Assembly: GCA_031216915.1 (NCBI GenBank)
Contig: JAUFNR010000072.1
Span: forward strand, 105,705-169,704
Direction of reading: 5' to 3'
DNA: 64,000 nucleotides
DNA from: Pictodentalium vernedei
Taxonomy: Eukaryota > Mollusca > Scaphopoda > Dentaliida > Dentaliidae
A program made the translations under genes and the position numbers. This document shows, one piece after another, positions 26,801-40,900 of the stretch; position 1 is the first letter of the stretch, and each line of letters begins with the position of its first letter. The notes beneath the pieces were generated by a model that did no database searches, was not told the origin of the DNA, and saw only the letters and a program-made list of their open reading frames with translations.

Positions 26801-27805
26801 TTCTGGTAAGAAGACGCTGTGGAGGTATAATCGAAAATATGGCAGCCTTCCAAATCGCAGAGGTTGCTTTCCTGTAGAAGCACTGAAAAACAAACGATTG
26901 GAATTGACAAGTTTCTTTCGGTCGGCTGTAACAGCTATATTTTGAATAGATAGAACACTAAAAACGCGAACAGAAGATCATTCATTCAGTCTGTTTAGAA
27001 AGAATATGGATGGATTCTCCTTGAAGAGTTTGCCTCGTGTTTCATATATCTAACGAGTGAAACTCCGAGTCATGATTTTATAATGTACAGAAAAGTGACA
27101 CTTTGCGTTAACCTACGGCTGTCATTGCCGGAAAAACTGAATTTAGGCCTACCCATTGTTTATTTCAAGTTGATTTATTCTGTCAGAACAAGCGTTTCAG
27201 CAAAAGGAAATGTGAAGATAATGTTATTTTTATATGTAGAACATTTCTGCATCATAAAATGGGCAAAAAAAAATATTGAGGTTTTTGATGAATTGCTTAA
27301 GGGTAACCATAGGCAAAAATTAAAAAAAACATTTTTTTTTAGTTGACTAAACCAATAAATAGCACACGTAAAATTTTCCATTGTTCATGATTTTATTCTT
27401 GTGAAATATTATCTTCTGAATTATAGAAGACATTTTAACAGTTACTGTGTGGTGAGTGAACACCTCATTCACGTTATCATAATTATTAATTGGAACACTG
27501 GCTTATACAAGTTCTCAACTTAGAATAGAAAGAGTCTATGGTTTCGACCTTCGGCTGTTACGTGAAATGTTTGAACGTTCCAACGAATTCCAATTTCTCT
27601 GTGCAATTTACCTGAATTAATAATGACACAGAATTAATTCTGCCCAACACAGAACATGACCTGCTCTTAAAGCTTGTAATCACACAAATCGGATACCAGT
27701 TCTTCACCATAATAAATCTGGGAAGTTTGGAAAGTGACTCTTCTTAAACTGTACATAACTTTCTCAGGGCTACAATATGAACCAACGTTACCACTCGCTT
27801 GTTTG
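23838..27805. repeat. Array unit 7 (type B)
   Basis: This copy carries gagcggag (near 23876), ggttattt (near 24985) and gtgcaag (near 25348) like units 2 and 4. Its tRNA-like element has the type-A state tttcatac, so it is a B/A mosaic. The A/T block is altered to aaaaaaacattttttttt near 27323-27340. Confidence 0.95.
25133..25230 (-). other. tRNA-like element (unit 7)
   Basis: This copy matches unit 1 (tttcatac) although the rest of unit 7 is type B, so a switch between subtypes lies close by. Confidence 0.58.
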
Positions 27806-30800
27806 AAACAAAGAGTCTTAAAGGACAGCCGATCAAGACCACAAGCAGAGTGGTGAGGTACCCAATGCCCACCAAATGCTGAAACAAGTCGAATCTGAAC
27901 TTGAAACCCAAATCATATGGTTCCCCTCTAAAATATTCATTCACCTTTAATATGATACATAAATTTAAGGCTGACCCGGGATAAACAGAGAAAGAGGTAG
28001 GAACCCAGAATGTCCCACGTGGATGCTCGTAGGAATGTAAACTTCATCTGTGACACACTAATTATTGTAACGTGAATGCTTTCCTTACCCATCGTGACTC
28101 CCTGTTCTCCATATCCTTATCGAAAAACTGCGGGCGGCAAATCAAGACGAAAAGACAATTTAGAGGTGGAAAATGTAAAACTGAAATAAAATGCCCCCCC
28201 CCCCCCACCCCCGACCAAACTATGCCATACACACCCTTTGAAAGTATGCTATCCGTAAATGACAGACACTCTAGCACATGGAATCATGACACCGGTCCGC
28301 CGCCCCTGTTTAGCTCCAAAAGTTGTCTAACTTGTAAGTAGAGCCAATATACCACCAGTCATTCTGTGAAAGATACATTTTTTGCTCAAAATACACAGTA
28401 TATTTAAAGTTTGTAGTATTGGATTGCATTTATTTGTTTACTATTACGGTATCGCGACTCTTTCCTCAACCTAATTTGTGTTCTTTTGGATGAAAGTGGA
28501 CGGATAGCACAGCTATCTACCCACTACATATCTTCCTAACTTACTAAACTGGTACACGAAGGGCTAGCACTGGTTGAAGGCAAGTGTACCATCAACGTGT
28601 TGTACGCATTTTCACAATGCGCAGATTGCTCCCACATGGGCAGCTGAAATTAAGGGCCTCACCACTGACACAACGGCGGAGAAGAAATGCATTACTTATG
28701 GTGGTAATAAAACAGTGTCAGTGCATATACTCTAAGTTAGTCACAGAGCTATTTATTAAGTGGAGTAGAGAATATTTGCAATCTTTCATTTCAAGGAAAC
28801 ATTAAATCTGGCAGACAGTGGTGCTGAGCAGACAAAAGCCATCATCAGACATTGATTATCGTTTCGTTATTTGACTTAATTTTTGGAACATAACAGCGTC
28901 CATAATTATACAATATGACCTGCAAAGAATTGGTCTGTCTGTTTGGGGCAATTGGTTGTTTACCAACATTTTTGTTTAAATATACTGATTGTGGAGTATT
29001 CCAGCCTTTTGACCGGCTAATTTGCGAACACATGCACTGTAGATGAATGTGCAACCAGCACAAAGCGAAAAATGTATGTGTAAGAATAATGAGCAAAATC
29101 TAAGAACAGGTGCGTTTTGAACTCACATCGCATTGAATGCGCACTTTTCATTCAGCAATGTGAACGCCTGTACTAACTGAGCTACCGGCCGATTCGTTCT
29201 CTTGTGGTAAAATATAAATAAAGAACTTTAAATCATAAGACCTCCATCATTCTGTTTCCAGAGGAGGAAATATCATCCATTTTCGAGTAATGAAGGGGTA
29301 TAGGCAGAATATGCTAGTGCTAGTTTTTAATAAAAAATGAACAGAAAAAAGCAGCTGTCATAAGTTACGCTATAAACCAGCTTAATGATTGAGCAGACGA
29401 TTTTTTTGGCAGGGATCTGTTTAGTTGTTCAGACCGGAGTAACATTGTCATAACATCCAGAGTTACTATAAATAGTAACAATTGACTGATGTTGGCACTT
29501 ATTTTGGTACAAAATATCATCACCAGATATCAAAATTTGAACACAAATATCCCAAAAAGGGGTGAATAGAAAGTGCAGATGTTCCGAACCAAAATCCAGA
29601 ACATCTCAATAAAGAGAAAGACTCTTTTTACCCGTTAAAAATATTGTTTGTAAAAAAGCGCATTTTCGAAAATTTGTGAAATTTTACCAAATTGGCACTC
29701 ATTTTTTACCCCTGTCCATATTCTTGTCCAAGCATTCAATCTATTCTCAGTCAAGTTACGTATGTTTCCGTGGTATAGAATCACCCATATATCAATAACA
29801 CTGACATTTCTGAAAATGCGAGGACCCTCCGATGTAGGAAGCACACCTATTAGGAAAAAGCAATTCAAAGTGCCAAAGATTCAGCATTTGACCACCACCT
29901 AATTCGTTACTGTTTTTTGGGTCACACCCACCTAGTATTTATGCCTAAATCATTGCTATTAAACATAACAAAATGAAGTTTAGCCCATTGTTTGCAATCA
30001 AGTTGCCACTTCAGAGAAGAAGCACACAAGTCTTTAAATCCTGGGTCATATTAAAGCAGTAAAGCATAACGTGGCCACCCCAGTTTCCAGGGACCCTACA
30101 AGAATACACCCATGTGCACTCTTATAAAATATACATCCATCGGCTGCAGCGTAAATGCTCTCCCTTGTCTATAGCTCCTATGTGTTTGTGTGTGTGTGTG
30201 GGGGGGGGGGGGGGGAGGGGGGGTGGCAGGGACGAAAGGGTTGGAGGAATCAAACATAGTTTAGCCAAGCCCTCCACTGAAAGGCATTAATCATGATATT
30301 CTGAGATTTTGGGTATAAGCACACATATCGAAAATCTGCGTCCCTGATAAATCTAAAAGAAATTGATAATTTGATTTGTTCAAAACGTACTCTCATAACT
30401 CTAAATGACCATTGATAACCTTTGTGTGGTAGCTGGACAATATAATTGAAAGCTCATCCTATAGCACTGAACAAATATGGGACTATACTTGGGGGTATCC
30501 AAAGCAAATCCACCCTCATCACTTCACTCACCGTTACACGTCTTGATCGTCATTTTGAATGCAGAAATATCTCTCGGGCCACAAAATAATTGGCCTCCCG
30601 TGAAATGAGTGTCTTAGATATCTCAAATGACTGATATTTAAGCGAGCGCCATTGCTATTCGGGATTTGCTCAGTTGTATATAAGGAAGGCCTTTCCCATT
30701 TCAAAAGGGAACAATCAAAATCAGCTTCTGAAAGGCACCATTTGATTTTAGACACACTTACCTCCCTCTGTCTTTCTGGTAAGAAGACGCTGTGGAGGTA

Positions 30801-31779
30801 TAATCGAAAATATGGCAGCCTTCCAAATCGCAGAGGTTGCTTTCCTGTAGAAGCACTGAAAAACAAACGATTGGAATTGACAAGTTTCTTTCGGTCGGCT
30901 GTAACAGCTATATTTTGAATAGATAGAACACTAAAAACGCGAACAGAAGATCATTCATTCAGTCTGTTTAGAAAGAATATGGATGGATTCTCCTTGAAGA
31001 GTTTGCCTCGTGTTTCATATATCTAACGAGTGAAACTCCGAGTCATGATTTTATAATGTACAGAAAAGTGACACTTTGCGTTAACCTACGGCTGTCATTG
31101 CCGGAAAAAACTGAATTTAGGCCTACCCATTGTTTATTTCAAGTTGATTTATTCTGTCAGAACAAGCGTTTCAGCAAAAGGAAATGTGAAGATAATGTTA
31201 TTTTTATATGTAGAACATTTCTGCATCATAAAATGGGCAAAAAAAAATATTGAGGTTTTTGATGAATTGCTTAAGGGTAACCATAGGCAAAAATTAAAAA
31301 AAAAATTTTTTTTTAGTTGACTAAACCAATAAATAGCACACGTAAAATTTTCCATTGTTCATGATTTTATTCTTGTGAAATATTATCTTCTGAATTATAG
31401 AAGACATTTTAACAGTTACTGTGTGGTGAGTGAACACCTCATTCACGTTATCATAATTATTAATTGGAACACTGGCTTATACAAGTTCTCAACTTAGAAT
31501 AGAAAGAGTCTATGGTTTCGACCTTCGGCTGTTACGTGAAATGTTTGAACGTTCCAACGAATTCCAATTTCTCTGTGCAATTTACCTGAATTAATAATGA
31601 CACAGAATTAATTCTGCCCAACACAGAACATGACCTGCTCTTAAAGCTTGTAATCACACAAATCGGATACCAGTTCTTCACCATAATAAATCTGGGAAGT
31701 TTGGAAAGTGACTCTTCTTAAACTGTACATAACTTTCTCAGGGCTACAATATGAACCAACGTTACCACTCGCTTGTTTG
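27806..31779. repeat. Array unit 8 (type A', gtgcg variant)
   Basis: This copy shares caggtgcgtt (near 29108) with unit 5. Private changes are accacaagc near 27839, attttcacaatg near 28609, tcattcagc near 29149, catcctatag near 30457 and an extra A near 31103. It shares ccctctgtc near 30767 with unit 9 only, a variant passed between adjacent copies. Confidence 0.95.
29103..29200 (-). other. tRNA-like element (unit 8)
   Basis: This copy carries the gtgcg variant of unit 5 and a private tcattcagc change in the anticodon-arm position. Confidence 0.58.
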
Positions 31780-34700
31780 AAACAAAGAGTCTTAAAGGAC
31801 AGCCGATCAAGACCACGAGCAGAGTGGTGAGGTACCCAATGCCCACCAAATGCTGAAACAAGTCGAATCTGAACTTGAAACCCAAATCATATGGTTCCCC
31901 TCTAAAATATTCATTCACCTTTAATATGATACATAAATTTAAGGCTGACCCGGGATAAACAGAGAAAGAGGTAGGAACCCAGAATGTCCCACGTGGATGC
32001 TCGTAGGAATGTAAACTTCATCTGTGACACACTAATTATTGTAACGTGAATGCTTTCCTTACCCATCGTGACTCCCTGTTCTCCATATCCTTATCGAAAA
32101 ACTGCGGGCGGCAAATCAAGACGAAAAGACAATTTAGAGGTGGAAAATGTAAAACTGAAATAAAATGCCCCCCCCCCCCACCCCCGACCAAACTATGCCA
32201 TACACACCCTTTGAAAGTATGCTATCCGTAAATGACAGACACTCTAGCACATGGAATCATGACACCGGTCCGCCGCCCCTGTTTAGCTCCAAAAGTTGTC
32301 TAACTTGTAAGTAGAGCCAATATACCACCAGTCATTCTGTGAAAGATACATTTTTTGCTCAAAATACACAGTATATTTAAAGTTTGTAGTATTGGATTGC
32401 ATTTATTTGTTTACTATTACGGTATCGCGACTCTTTCCTCAACCTAATTTGTGTTCTTTTGGATGAAAGTGGACGGATAGCACAGCTATCTACCCACTAC
32501 ATATCTTCCTAACTTACTAAACTGGTACACGAAGGGCTAGCACTGGTTGAAGGCAAGTGTACCATCAACGTGTTGTACGCATTTGCACAATGCGCAGATT
32601 GCTCCCACATGGGCAGCTGAAATTAAGGGCCTCACCACTGACACAACGGCGGAGAAGAAATGCATTACTTATGGTGGTAATAAAACAGTGTCAGTGCATA
32701 TACTCTAAGTTAGTCACAGAGCTATTTATTAAGTGGAGTAGAGAATATTTGCAATCTTTCATTTCAAGGAAACATTAAATCTGGCAGACAGTGGTGCTGA
32801 GCAGACAAAAGCCATCATCAGACATTGATTATCGTTTCGTTATTTGACTTAATTTTTGGAACATAACAGCGTCCATAATTATACAATATGACCTGCAAAG
32901 AATTGGTCTGTCTGTTTGGGGCAATTGGTTGTTTACCAACATTTTTGTTTAAATATACTGATTGTGGAGTATTCCAGCCTTTTGACCGGCTAATTTGCGA
33001 ACACATGCACTGTAGATGAATGTGCAACCAGCACAAAGCGAAAAATGTATGTGTAAGAATAATGAGCAAAATCTAAGAACAGGTGGGTTTTGAACTCACA
33101 TCGCATTGAATGCGCACTTTTCATACAGCAATGTGAACGCCTGTACTAACTGAGCTACCGGCCGATTCGTTCTCTTGTGGTAAAATATAAATAAAGAACT
33201 TTAAATCATAAGACCTCCATCATTCTGTTTCCAGAGGAGGAAATATCATCCATTTTCGAGTAATGAAGGGGTATAGGCAGAATATGCTAGTGCTAGTTTT
33301 TAATAAAAAATGAACAGAAAAAAGCAGCTGTCATAAGTTACGCTATAAACCAGCTTAATGATTGAGCAGACGATTTTTTTGGCAGGGATCTGTTTAGTTG
33401 TTCAGACCGGAGTAACATTGTCATAACATCCAGAGTTACCATAAATAGTAACAATTGACTGATGTTGGCACTTATTTTGGTACAAAATATCATCACCAGA
33501 TATCAAAATTTGAACACAAATATCCCAAAAAGGGGTGAATAGAAAGTGCAGATGTTCCGAACCAAAATCCAGAACATCTCAATAAAGAGAAAGACTCTTT
33601 TTACCCGTTAAAAATATTGTTTGTAAAAAAGCGCATTTTCGAAAATTTGTGAAATTTTACCAAATTGGCACTCATTTTTTACCCCTGTCCATATTCTTGT
33701 CCAAGCATTCAATCTATTCTCAGTCAAGTTACGTATGTTTCCGTGGTATAGAATCACCCATATATCAATAACACTGACATTTCTGAAAATGCGAGGACCC
33801 TCCGATGTAGGAAGCACACCTATTAGGAAAAAGCAATTCAAAGTGCCAAAGATTCAGCATTTGACCACCACCTAATTCGTTACTGTTTTTTGGGTCACAC
33901 CCACCTAGTATTTATGCCTAAATCATTGCTATTAAACATAACAAAATGAAGTTTAGCCCATTGTTTGCAATCAAGTTGCCACTTCAGAGAAGAAGCACAC
34001 AAGTCTTTAAATCCTGGGTCATATTAAAGCAGTAAAGCATAACGTGGCCACCCCAGTTTCCAGGGACCCTACAAGAATACACCCATGTGCACTCTTATAA
34101 AATATACATCCATCGGCTGCAGCGTAAATGCTCTCCCTTGTCTATAGCTCCTATGTGTTTGTGTGTGTGTGGGGGGGGGGGGGGGGGGAGGGGGGTGGCA
34201 GGGACGAAAGGGTTGGAGGAATCAAACATAGTTTAGCCAAGCCCTCCACTGAAAGGCATTAATCATGATATTCTGAGATTTTGGGTATAAGCACACATAT
34301 CGAAAATCTGCGTCCCTGATAAATCTAAAAGAAATTGATAATTTGATTTGTTCAAAACGTACTCTCATAACTCTAAATGACCATTGATAACCTTTGTGTG
34401 GTAGCTGGACAATATAATTGAAAGCTCATCCCATAGCACTGAACAAATATGGGACTATACTTGGGGGTATCCAAAGCAAATCCACCCTCATCACTTCACT
34501 CACCGTTACACGTCTTGATCGTCATTTTGAATGCAGAAATATCTCTCGGGCCACAAAATAATTGGCCTCCCGTGAAATGAGTGTCTTAGATATCTCAAAT
34601 GACTGATATTTAAGCGAGCGCCATTGCTATTCGGGATTTGCTCAGTTGTATATAAGGAAGGCCTTTCCCATTTCAAAAGGGAACAATCAAAATCAGCTTC

Positions 34701-35750
34701 TGAAAGGCACCATTTGATTTTAGACACACTTACCTCCCTCTGTCTTTCTGGTAAGAAGACGCTGTGGAGGTATAATCGAAAATATGGCAGCCTTCCAAAT
34801 CGCAGAGGTTGCTTTCCTGTAGAAGCACTGAAAAACAAACGATTGGAATTGACAAGTTTCTTTCGGTCGGCTGTAACAGCTATATTTTGAATAGATAGAA
34901 CACTAAAAACGCGAACAGAAGATCATTCATTCAGTCTGTTTAGAAAGAATATGGATGGATTCTCCTTGAAGAGTTTGCCTCGTGTTTCATATATCTAACG
35001 AGTGAAACTCCGAGTCATGATTTTATAATGTACAGAAAAGTGACACTTTGCGTTAACCTACGGCTGTCATTGCCGGAAAAACTGAATTTAGGCCTACCCA
35101 TTGTTTATTTCAAGTTGATTTATTCTGTCAGAACAAGCGTTTCAGCAAAAGGAAATGTGAAGATAATGTTATTTTTATATGTAGAACATTTCTGCATCAT
35201 AAAATGGGCAAAAAAAAATATTGAGGTTTTTGATGAATTGCTTAAGGGTAACCATAGGCAAAAATTAAAAAAAAAATTTTTTTTTAGTTGACTAAACCAA
35301 TAAATAGCACACGTAAAATTTTCCATTGTTCATGATTTTATTCTTGTGAAATATTATCTTCTGAATTATAGAAGACATTTTAACAGTTACTGTGTGGTGA
35401 GTGAACACCTCATTCACGTTATCATAATTATTAATTGGAACACTGGCTTATACAAGTTCTCAACTTAGAATAGAAAGAGTCTATGGTTTCGACCTTCGGC
35501 TGTTACGTGAAATGTTTGAACGTTCCAACGAATTCCAATTTCTCTGTGCAATTTACCTGAATTAATAATGACACAGAATTAATTCTGCCCAACACAGAAC
35601 ATGACCTGCTCTTAAAGCTTGTAATCACACAAATCGGATACCAGTTCTTCACCATAATAAATCTGGGAAGTTTGGAAAGTGACTCTTCTTAAACTGTACA
35701 TAACTTTCTCAGGGCTACAATATGAACCAACGTTACCACTCGCTTGTTTG
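31780..35750. repeat. Array unit 9 (type A)
   Basis: This copy shares ccctctgtc (near 34736) with unit 8. It shares gttaccataaat (near 33436), which breaks one pair of the inverted repeat, with unit 10. It has 18 Gs and 12 Cs in the two tracts. Confidence 0.95.
33076..33173 (-). other. tRNA-like element (unit 9)
   Basis: The sequence matches the unit 1 copy. Confidence 0.58.
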
Positions 35751-37047
35751 AAACAAAGAGTCTTAAAGGACAGCCGATCAAGACCATGAGCAGAGTGGTG
35801 AGGTACCCAATGCCCACCAAATGCTGAAACAAGTCGAATCTGAACTTGAAACCCAAATCATATGGTTCCCCTCTAAAATATTCATTCACCTTTAATATGA
35901 TACATAAATTTAAGGCTGACCCGGGATAAACAGAGAAAGAGGTAGGAACCCAGAATGTCCCACGTGGATGCTCGTAGGAATGTAAACTTCATCTGTGACA
36001 CACTAATTATTGTAACGTGAATGCTTTCCTTACCCATCGTGACTCCCTGTTCTCCATATCCTTATCGAAAAACTGCGGGCGGCAAATCAAGACGAAAAGA
36101 CAATTTAGAGGTGGAAAATGTAAAACTGAAATAAAATGCCCCCCCCCCCCCACCCCCGACCAAACTATGCCATACACACCCTTTGAAAGTATGCTATCCG
36201 TAAATGACAGACACTCTAGCACATGGAATCATGACACCGGTCCGCCGCCCCTGTTTAGCTCCAAAAGTTGTCTAACTTGTAAGTAGAGCCAATATACCAC
36301 CAGTCATTCTGTGAAAGATACATTTTTTGCTCAAAATACACAGTATATTTAAAGTTTGTAGTATTGGATTGCATTTATTTGTTTACTATTACGGTATCGC
36401 GACTCTTTCCTCAACCTAATTTGTGTTCTTTTGGATGAAAGTGGACGGATAGCACAGCTATCTACCCACTACATATCTTCCTAACTTACTAAACTGGTAC
36501 ACGAAGGGCTAGCACTGGTTGAAGGCAAGTGTACCATCAACGTGTTGTACGCATTTGCACAATGCGCAGATTGCTCCCACATGGGCAGCTGAAATTAAGG
36601 GCCTCACCACTGACACAACGGCGGAGAAGAAATGCATTACTTATGGTGGTAATAAAACAGTGTCAGTGCATATACTCTAAGTTAGTCACAGAGCTATTTA
36701 TTAAGTGGAGTAGAGAATATTTGCAATCTTTCATTTCAAGGAAACATTAAATCTGGCAGACAGTGGTGCTGAGCAGACAAAAGCCATCATCAGACATTGA
36801 TTATCGTTTCGTTATTTGACTTAATTTTTGGAACATAACAGCGTCCATAATTATACAATATGACCTGCAAAGAATTGGTCTGTCTGTTTGGGGCAATTGG
36901 TTGTTTACCAACATTTTTGTTTAAATATACTGATTGTGGAGTATTCCAGCCTTTTGACCGGCTAATTTGCGAACACATGCACTGTAGATGAATGTGCAAC
37001 CAGCACAAAGCGAAAAATGTATGTGTAAGAATAATGAGCAAAATCTA

Positions 37048-37113
37048 AGAACAGGTGGGTTTTGAACTCACATCGCATTGAATGCGCACTTTTCATACAG
37101 CAATGTGAACGCC
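37048..37113 (-). pseudogene. tRNA-like element, B-box part, split by LINE (unit 10)
   Basis: This is the B-box half of the unit 10 tRNA-like element, left of the inserted LINE. Its last 13 bp (37101-37113) are the left copy of the target-site duplication. The LINE separates the A and B boxes by over 6 kb, so this copy can no longer act as a normal internal pol III promoter. Confidence 0.65.
37101..37113. repeat. Target-site duplication, left copy
   Basis: caatgtgaacgcc borders the poly(A) end of the LINE and matches 43451-43463 exactly. The next base (t, 37114) may belong to either the duplication or the tail. The uninterrupted units contain this sequence once, confirming the insertion site. 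Confidence 0.95.
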
Positions 37114-37129
37114 TTTTTTTTTTTTTTTT
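37114..37129 (-). other. LINE poly(A) tail
   Basis: Sixteen Ts on the plus strand, adjoining the left target-site duplication, are the poly(A) tail of the minus-strand element. Up to one base may come from the target. A minus-strand AATAAA (plus-strand 37191-37196) lies about 60 nt upstream. Confidence 0.85.
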
Positions 37130-37228
37130 AATTCATTAAAAACATGGATATTTACAACAATATTTACAAATATCACAGAAGTTTGGTTTTTTTATTACAT
37201 GGATGTCTTTTTATAAGACTCAAGATAA

Positions 37229-37264
<36 letters not shown>

Positions 37265-37918
37265 CATATTAATATCTCAGTAATAAATTACGTCATTTAG
37301 TAGACTTGTCAACATTTAAAGCTTCAATAGAAATGGATAATGCAATATTAAAAATAATTACCCTGGAGAGTAAAAAGGAATAACCCATTAATCGGATTCT
37401 CATCATCAAACACGGTTTAGAAATAACAGTACAATTTTGCCTAGGGGTGTTCGACTAGTGTGGAATTGTAAATTTGTGGTGAGATGTAAGGTAAAGGTCA
37501 TACATGCAAAAAAGTGTGAAATAAAACGGCAACGAATAGATTGTATTTTCCTCTGTGTATGGTTTGAGTTTGCCACAGTTTTTGATCAGAATAATTGTCT
37601 CTTTTCTATTCTTTTTGTAGAAATGAAACAAATACTTGAGTAAAATAAGACAAGGGAAATCGGGAAAAGGTTTTAAGGACAACTACGTATTACCGAAATA
37701 GAGATTCTCCTTCCAGGTCGAAAATATACATCCAACTTGATGATTGAGAAAGGGGAAGAGGCATGTGGAGTGGTGGGTGCGGGGGGGGGGGGGGTCATCC
37801 TATGGGTAACCGTAAGGGGCGGTAGCCCAAAACACTGGGTAATCTATAACTCACTGAGTAAACCATTTAGTAGACAATATTGGTCAATGAAAACTGCACC
37901 AGCTCAATTCAAAATATT
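37130..37918 (-). other. LINE 3' UTR
   Basis: About 790 bp lie between the ORF2 stop and the tail. It is AT-rich and holds a 30-bp A run on the plus strand (37230-37259, a T run in the element's sense), a run of 14 Gs (37781-37794, Cs in sense) and a minus-strand AATAAA at 37191-37196. Short open frames here have no recognised similarity. I see no coding domain in it. Confidence 0.75.
37230..37259. repeat. A30 homopolymer inside the LINE 3' UTR
   Basis: Thirty consecutive As on the plus strand lie 100 bp inside the element. In the element's transcript this is an oligo(U) tract upstream of the poly(A) tail, and the two could pair. Confidence 0.9.
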
Positions 37919-40900
37919 TCAGAAATTTAGTGAAATAGAACCATCTTGTAGAAAAAGAAGGTTATTATTTATTAGAAGCGAATCAAATTGTATATTTTGG
38001 TAATTTGTATTTGAGTACAGTTGTATGCAGACTAAGTGTTGTTGAATAATCATTCGCAATAACCCAAAAGCACTTAGTATTTTATTTTCTTTCAGGAAAA
38101 AATTTCGTCTGCGAATGATAGCAACTCGGTAGGCACTAAGAAATAAATTTATAAATTTGGAATTAACTAAATTACTTTTTTCCGAATAACCGAAGAGCAG
38201 TAATTCATTTAATTGAGGTTCAGATATACCGGTTTGAGTTTTAACATTTAAAAACAAAATGTCAAGAAGTTCGTGGCATTTTTCTTTGATTTTTCTCAAC
38301 AACGAACATTGAATGAAAATATGTAGTATATCTTCCGACTCTATTTTACACAGGGGGCACATGGCCGATATACTGTTGTCAATTTTATTTTGTAGAGAAT
38401 AGGTATAAAATATATTGTGCAATAATTTAAAATCTGTATCGATCATATCTGAGGATTTGAGAGAGAAGTGAAGAGATTTATAAATTTTAGGGAGGTTTAT
38501 TCCTGGGAACTTAGACTGCCAAAAATTTGCCGAAGTAGGTTTTTGAATAAGGTTTTTAATCAGAATTGAATAGGCTTCTTTAGTTGTCAAAAATTCAATA
38601 TCTGTGACTATTTCATTGGCATTAATGAACTTCAGATTTATTTCTGAGACAGATTGCTGATTTGAAATAGACTGCAATGGGAAAGCATCTACAGAAGTCT
38701 GTGTTTGAATAAACTCGGTCCAATGTTGAGGCAGAGCATTTAAGATAATATTAAACTTCCTTCTGATATCTTTTTCTGAAAAAGTTAAGGTTGAATTTGA
38801 GATTAATTCGATAATGGCGTCTGGTCGTAAAAACCCTGGGACAACTTCATAAGTAAAATCCTTTACGTGAGTGAGGCCAGCCTGAATGAATTCAATTAAA
38901 TATAGTTTATTTCCATCAGCATCCAATACAGAGGGGTTATCAAAAATACATTGATTTGGTATCGTAACAGGATTAATGCTTGTTCTATCAACATTTTCAG
39001 TTAATTTTCGCCAAGCATCTAAAACTTCAGAATAAAAATTAGATTTGGATTTCAGGTATATTTTATCCAAATCTATACTGAATATGTTGGTAGATAAATT
39101 CAGTGATTTATATTTACTAATGTAGTGATAGAAGAATTTTGTCCAAGGAAAGTGGCTTTTAAATAATTTCTTGATCCACTTACATCGAAGAGCATACAAC
39201 TTAGTTTCGATGTCGACAAGATTTAAACCGCCGTCATTAAATTTTGCAATAATTGAAGTATACTTAATCAAGTGTTTGTTATGAAACCATAAGAAATCCA
39301 GACATGTATTTTTAATTGCAGTTAAGAATCTGTCAGGGATAGAGGTCACATTCAGGGTATACCAAATAGTAGACAGTAGAAGTGTATTTATAATTATTGC
39401 TCTCCCCTTTAATGATAATTTTCGTTTTGTCCAAAACTGTAAAATTCTTCTAATTTTTACTAGTTTATTTCTCCAATTTAGTTCACTGCAAATATTGGAG
39501 TCAGTTCCAAGGTATACACCTAAAATTAAAATGGCGTTTTTACACTTTTGAAGTGGAAGATTAGAAATATCTGTACCTTTTAGGCTTCCTATTGGCATAT
39601 ACTCTGACTTATCAATGTTGATCTTGGCGCCAGACCCCTTAGAATATATATCCAACATTTTAAATGACTGAATGCAGGACACTGAATTTTTAAGAGTAAG
39701 CTCGGTATCATCTGCATGATTAAAAGATTTACATTCAGAGTTATCTGGAAGTGTGATACCAATTATATTTGGATTTTGATTTAAAAGACAAATAAGTGGC
39801 TCTGCAGTGAGTACATATAATAAAGCAGATAAGGGACACCCTTGTCGTACCGACCTCTCTATTGAGAAAAAGGACGACAAGTGGTTGTTGACTTTTACAC
39901 AGCTTTTTGCCCCATTATATAGAATTTTTATCCAGCTGACAAAATTTTCTTTAAAGCCGAACTTGTTGAGAACATGGAAAAGATACTGGTGATTAACTCT
40001 GTCAAAGGCTTTCATCTGATCTAGTTTAACAATTATCCCTTCTTTATTTTCTTCCTCTATATAAGTGATTATGTCTCTTATACTTGCAATATTTTCACTA
40101 ATGTCTCTTCTAGGAACACATGTTTGGGTTTTAGAAACCAAGGGAGAAATAACCTCTTTCAAACGATTCGCGAGAACTTTTGATAAAATTTTATAGTCTG
40201 TATTTAGTAAGCTTATAGGTCTCCAATTTTTCAAGTTGTTTTTTTCTCCCTTCTTTTTAAAGATTAAGGTAATGATGCCTGTTTTCATGGATCTACATAA
40301 CTCTTTTCTTTCAAAAATATTTTCAAACACTCCGAGTAGAATATCTTTTAAAAGAGGCCAAAAATGTTTAAAAAACTCTGTAGTCAGACCATCAGATCCT
40401 GGCGATTTGTTTGAAGACATAGCTTGAAGAGCAGTGGATATCTCAGTTAAGGTGATTTGTTCTTCGCAAAATTCGCTGTCTTCTGTACATAAATTATTTT
40501 CTAAAATGTCAAGAAGAATTTTCTCTGACTCGGGATCAATGTTTTCTGATTTGTATAAAGTTTCGTAAAAGTTTTGAACTGTTTTGACTATCATGAAGGG
40601 ATCTGTGATGGTTATATTATTTTCATTTAGAATTTCTTTTATATTATTACCCTGTTGTCTATATGTTTCTAAACCTAAGAAATACTCTGTGCATTTATCT
40701 TCTTGTAAGACATGATCAGCTTTGGATCTTAAGATTGCTCCCTGTAGTTCAAGATTTTCAATATTTTCAATTTCTTGTTCTATATTTTTAATTTTTAGGA
40801 GACTTTGATCTGGGTTGTTGAGTCTAGCAGCTCGGGCCATTTCAATTTTCAGTTTTTTAGTTAACTCGTTTACGTATTTAAATCTTTCATTTTTGATTTT

